Of a stretch of 64,000 nt of DNA, positions 63,771 through 64,000 are shown one piece after another (the stretch's first letter is position 1; each line of letters begins with the position of its first letter). The position numbers and the translations under genes were made by a program. Source of the stretch: Mycteria americana (taxonomy: Eukaryota > Chordata > Aves > Ciconiiformes > Ciconiidae); assembly GCF_035582795.1 (NCBI RefSeq), contig NC_134365.1, forward strand, positions 75,125,635-75,189,634, read 5' to 3'. The notes below the pieces were generated by a model. That model was not told where the DNA came from, ran no database searches, and saw nothing but the letters and a program-made list of their open reading frames with translations.

Positions 63771-63845
63771 AAGAGCAGGGAGTTGGACTCGATGATCCTT
63801 ATGGATCCCTTCCAACTCAAGACATTCTATGATTCTATGAATTCT
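63771..63845 (+). mobile_element. CR1 LINE 3' tail with intact ATTCTATGA repeats
   Basis: The segment 'gagttggactcgatgatcct' followed by 'cccttccaactcaagacatt' ends in two tandem copies of the octamer ATTCTATG (63824-63839) and further ATTCT. This is the canonical CR1 terminus and the least degraded CR1 end in the window. Only about 75 bases are present. Confidence 0.92.
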
Positions 63846-64000
63846 AACAACCCTATTTAGCTTTACATATTGTAAAGCTACTTTCATTGCACCTCAAGAT
63901 GTTGGGACTGTGCTTAACTGATGGCTACAGCCCTCAAAGAAATTACTCAGAAAAATCTCATTAGCTTTATTTTCATACTAACTGGACTGGCATGTGTCAA

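Larger units (their letters stand above)
54809..64000 (-). other. ETNK1: ETNK1 intron 1 (partial; exon 1 not in window)
   Basis: The intron extends from the exon 2 acceptor to the end of the window. It holds three CR1 fragments (56570-57043, 62189-62250, 63771-63845), homopolymer runs (60165-60192, 61096-61117) and two open segments bounded by splice-like signals (59730-59930 and 61744-61881). The GC-rich first exon expected from other vertebrates, encoding the N-terminus up to ...VTLQ, is not seen. Confidence 0.75.

Noticed and set aside
1..64000. tRNA, rRNA, snRNA genes, endogenous retrovirus, CRISPR-like arrays
   Set aside because: No tRNA B-box context, snRNA start sequences, LTR pairs, retroviral reading frames or spaced direct repeats were recognised on reading.

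Overview
The window looks like vertebrate nuclear DNA, most likely from a bird. It is A+T-rich and its only interspersed repeats that I recognise are CR1-type LINE fragments, several ending in ATTCTATGA-like tails. It contains one multi-exon gene with compact introns. No bacterial operon, plasmid, phage, CRISPR, tRNA or rRNA features were seen. CR1 also occurs in turtles and crocodilians, so 'bird' is an inference from CR1 together with the short introns and low repeat density.

The one gene I can identify is ETNK1 (ethanolamine kinase 1, first step of the CDP-ethanolamine/Kennedy pathway), read on the minus strand. Seven consecutive coding exons are present, at 54549-54808, 53578-53718, 51874-52016, 45163-45246, 43902-44062, 41220-41293 and 39919-39991. 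They add up to 936 coding bases in one unbroken frame (311 residues plus stop), with GT/AG junctions and matching phases throughout. They run from the LFTDGITNKL motif of the N-lobe to the stop codon. By comparison with human ETNK1 they are exons 2-8. The canonical first exon (initiator methionine and N-terminus), the promoter and any CpG island of ETNK1 are not visible and probably lie beyond position 64000. Below 39919 the gene probably continues into a long 3' UTR, possibly to about 32960.

Layout: 1-32960 is a non-coding flank. It holds two clear CR1 copies (1-695 and 16435-16903), several stretches that read like conserved non-coding regulatory DNA (around 2330-2640, 9180-9480 and 30350-30490), a moderately GC-rich block with a promoter-like GC-box/TATA pair (10350-11600), and an isolated CpG-dense patch with a YY1-type motif (22155-22490). 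In mammals the region downstream of ETNK1 is the gene-poor interval leading to SOX5, so this flank may correspond to that interval; this is inference from synteny. 32960-39918 is the proposed 3' UTR, 39919-54808 is the exon/intron body, and 54809-64000 is part of intron 1 with three CR1 pieces, a 22-G run and two exon-like open segments.

I found no new protein system. The points most worth checking are a symmetric phase-0 exon-like segment in ETNK1 intron 1 (59730-59930) whose last residues resemble the normal exon 1/exon 2 junction, the orphan CpG-dense patch at 22155-22490, and an apparent change in strand base-composition skew near 27.9 kb, about 5 kb beyond the last proposed ETNK1 poly(A) signal.
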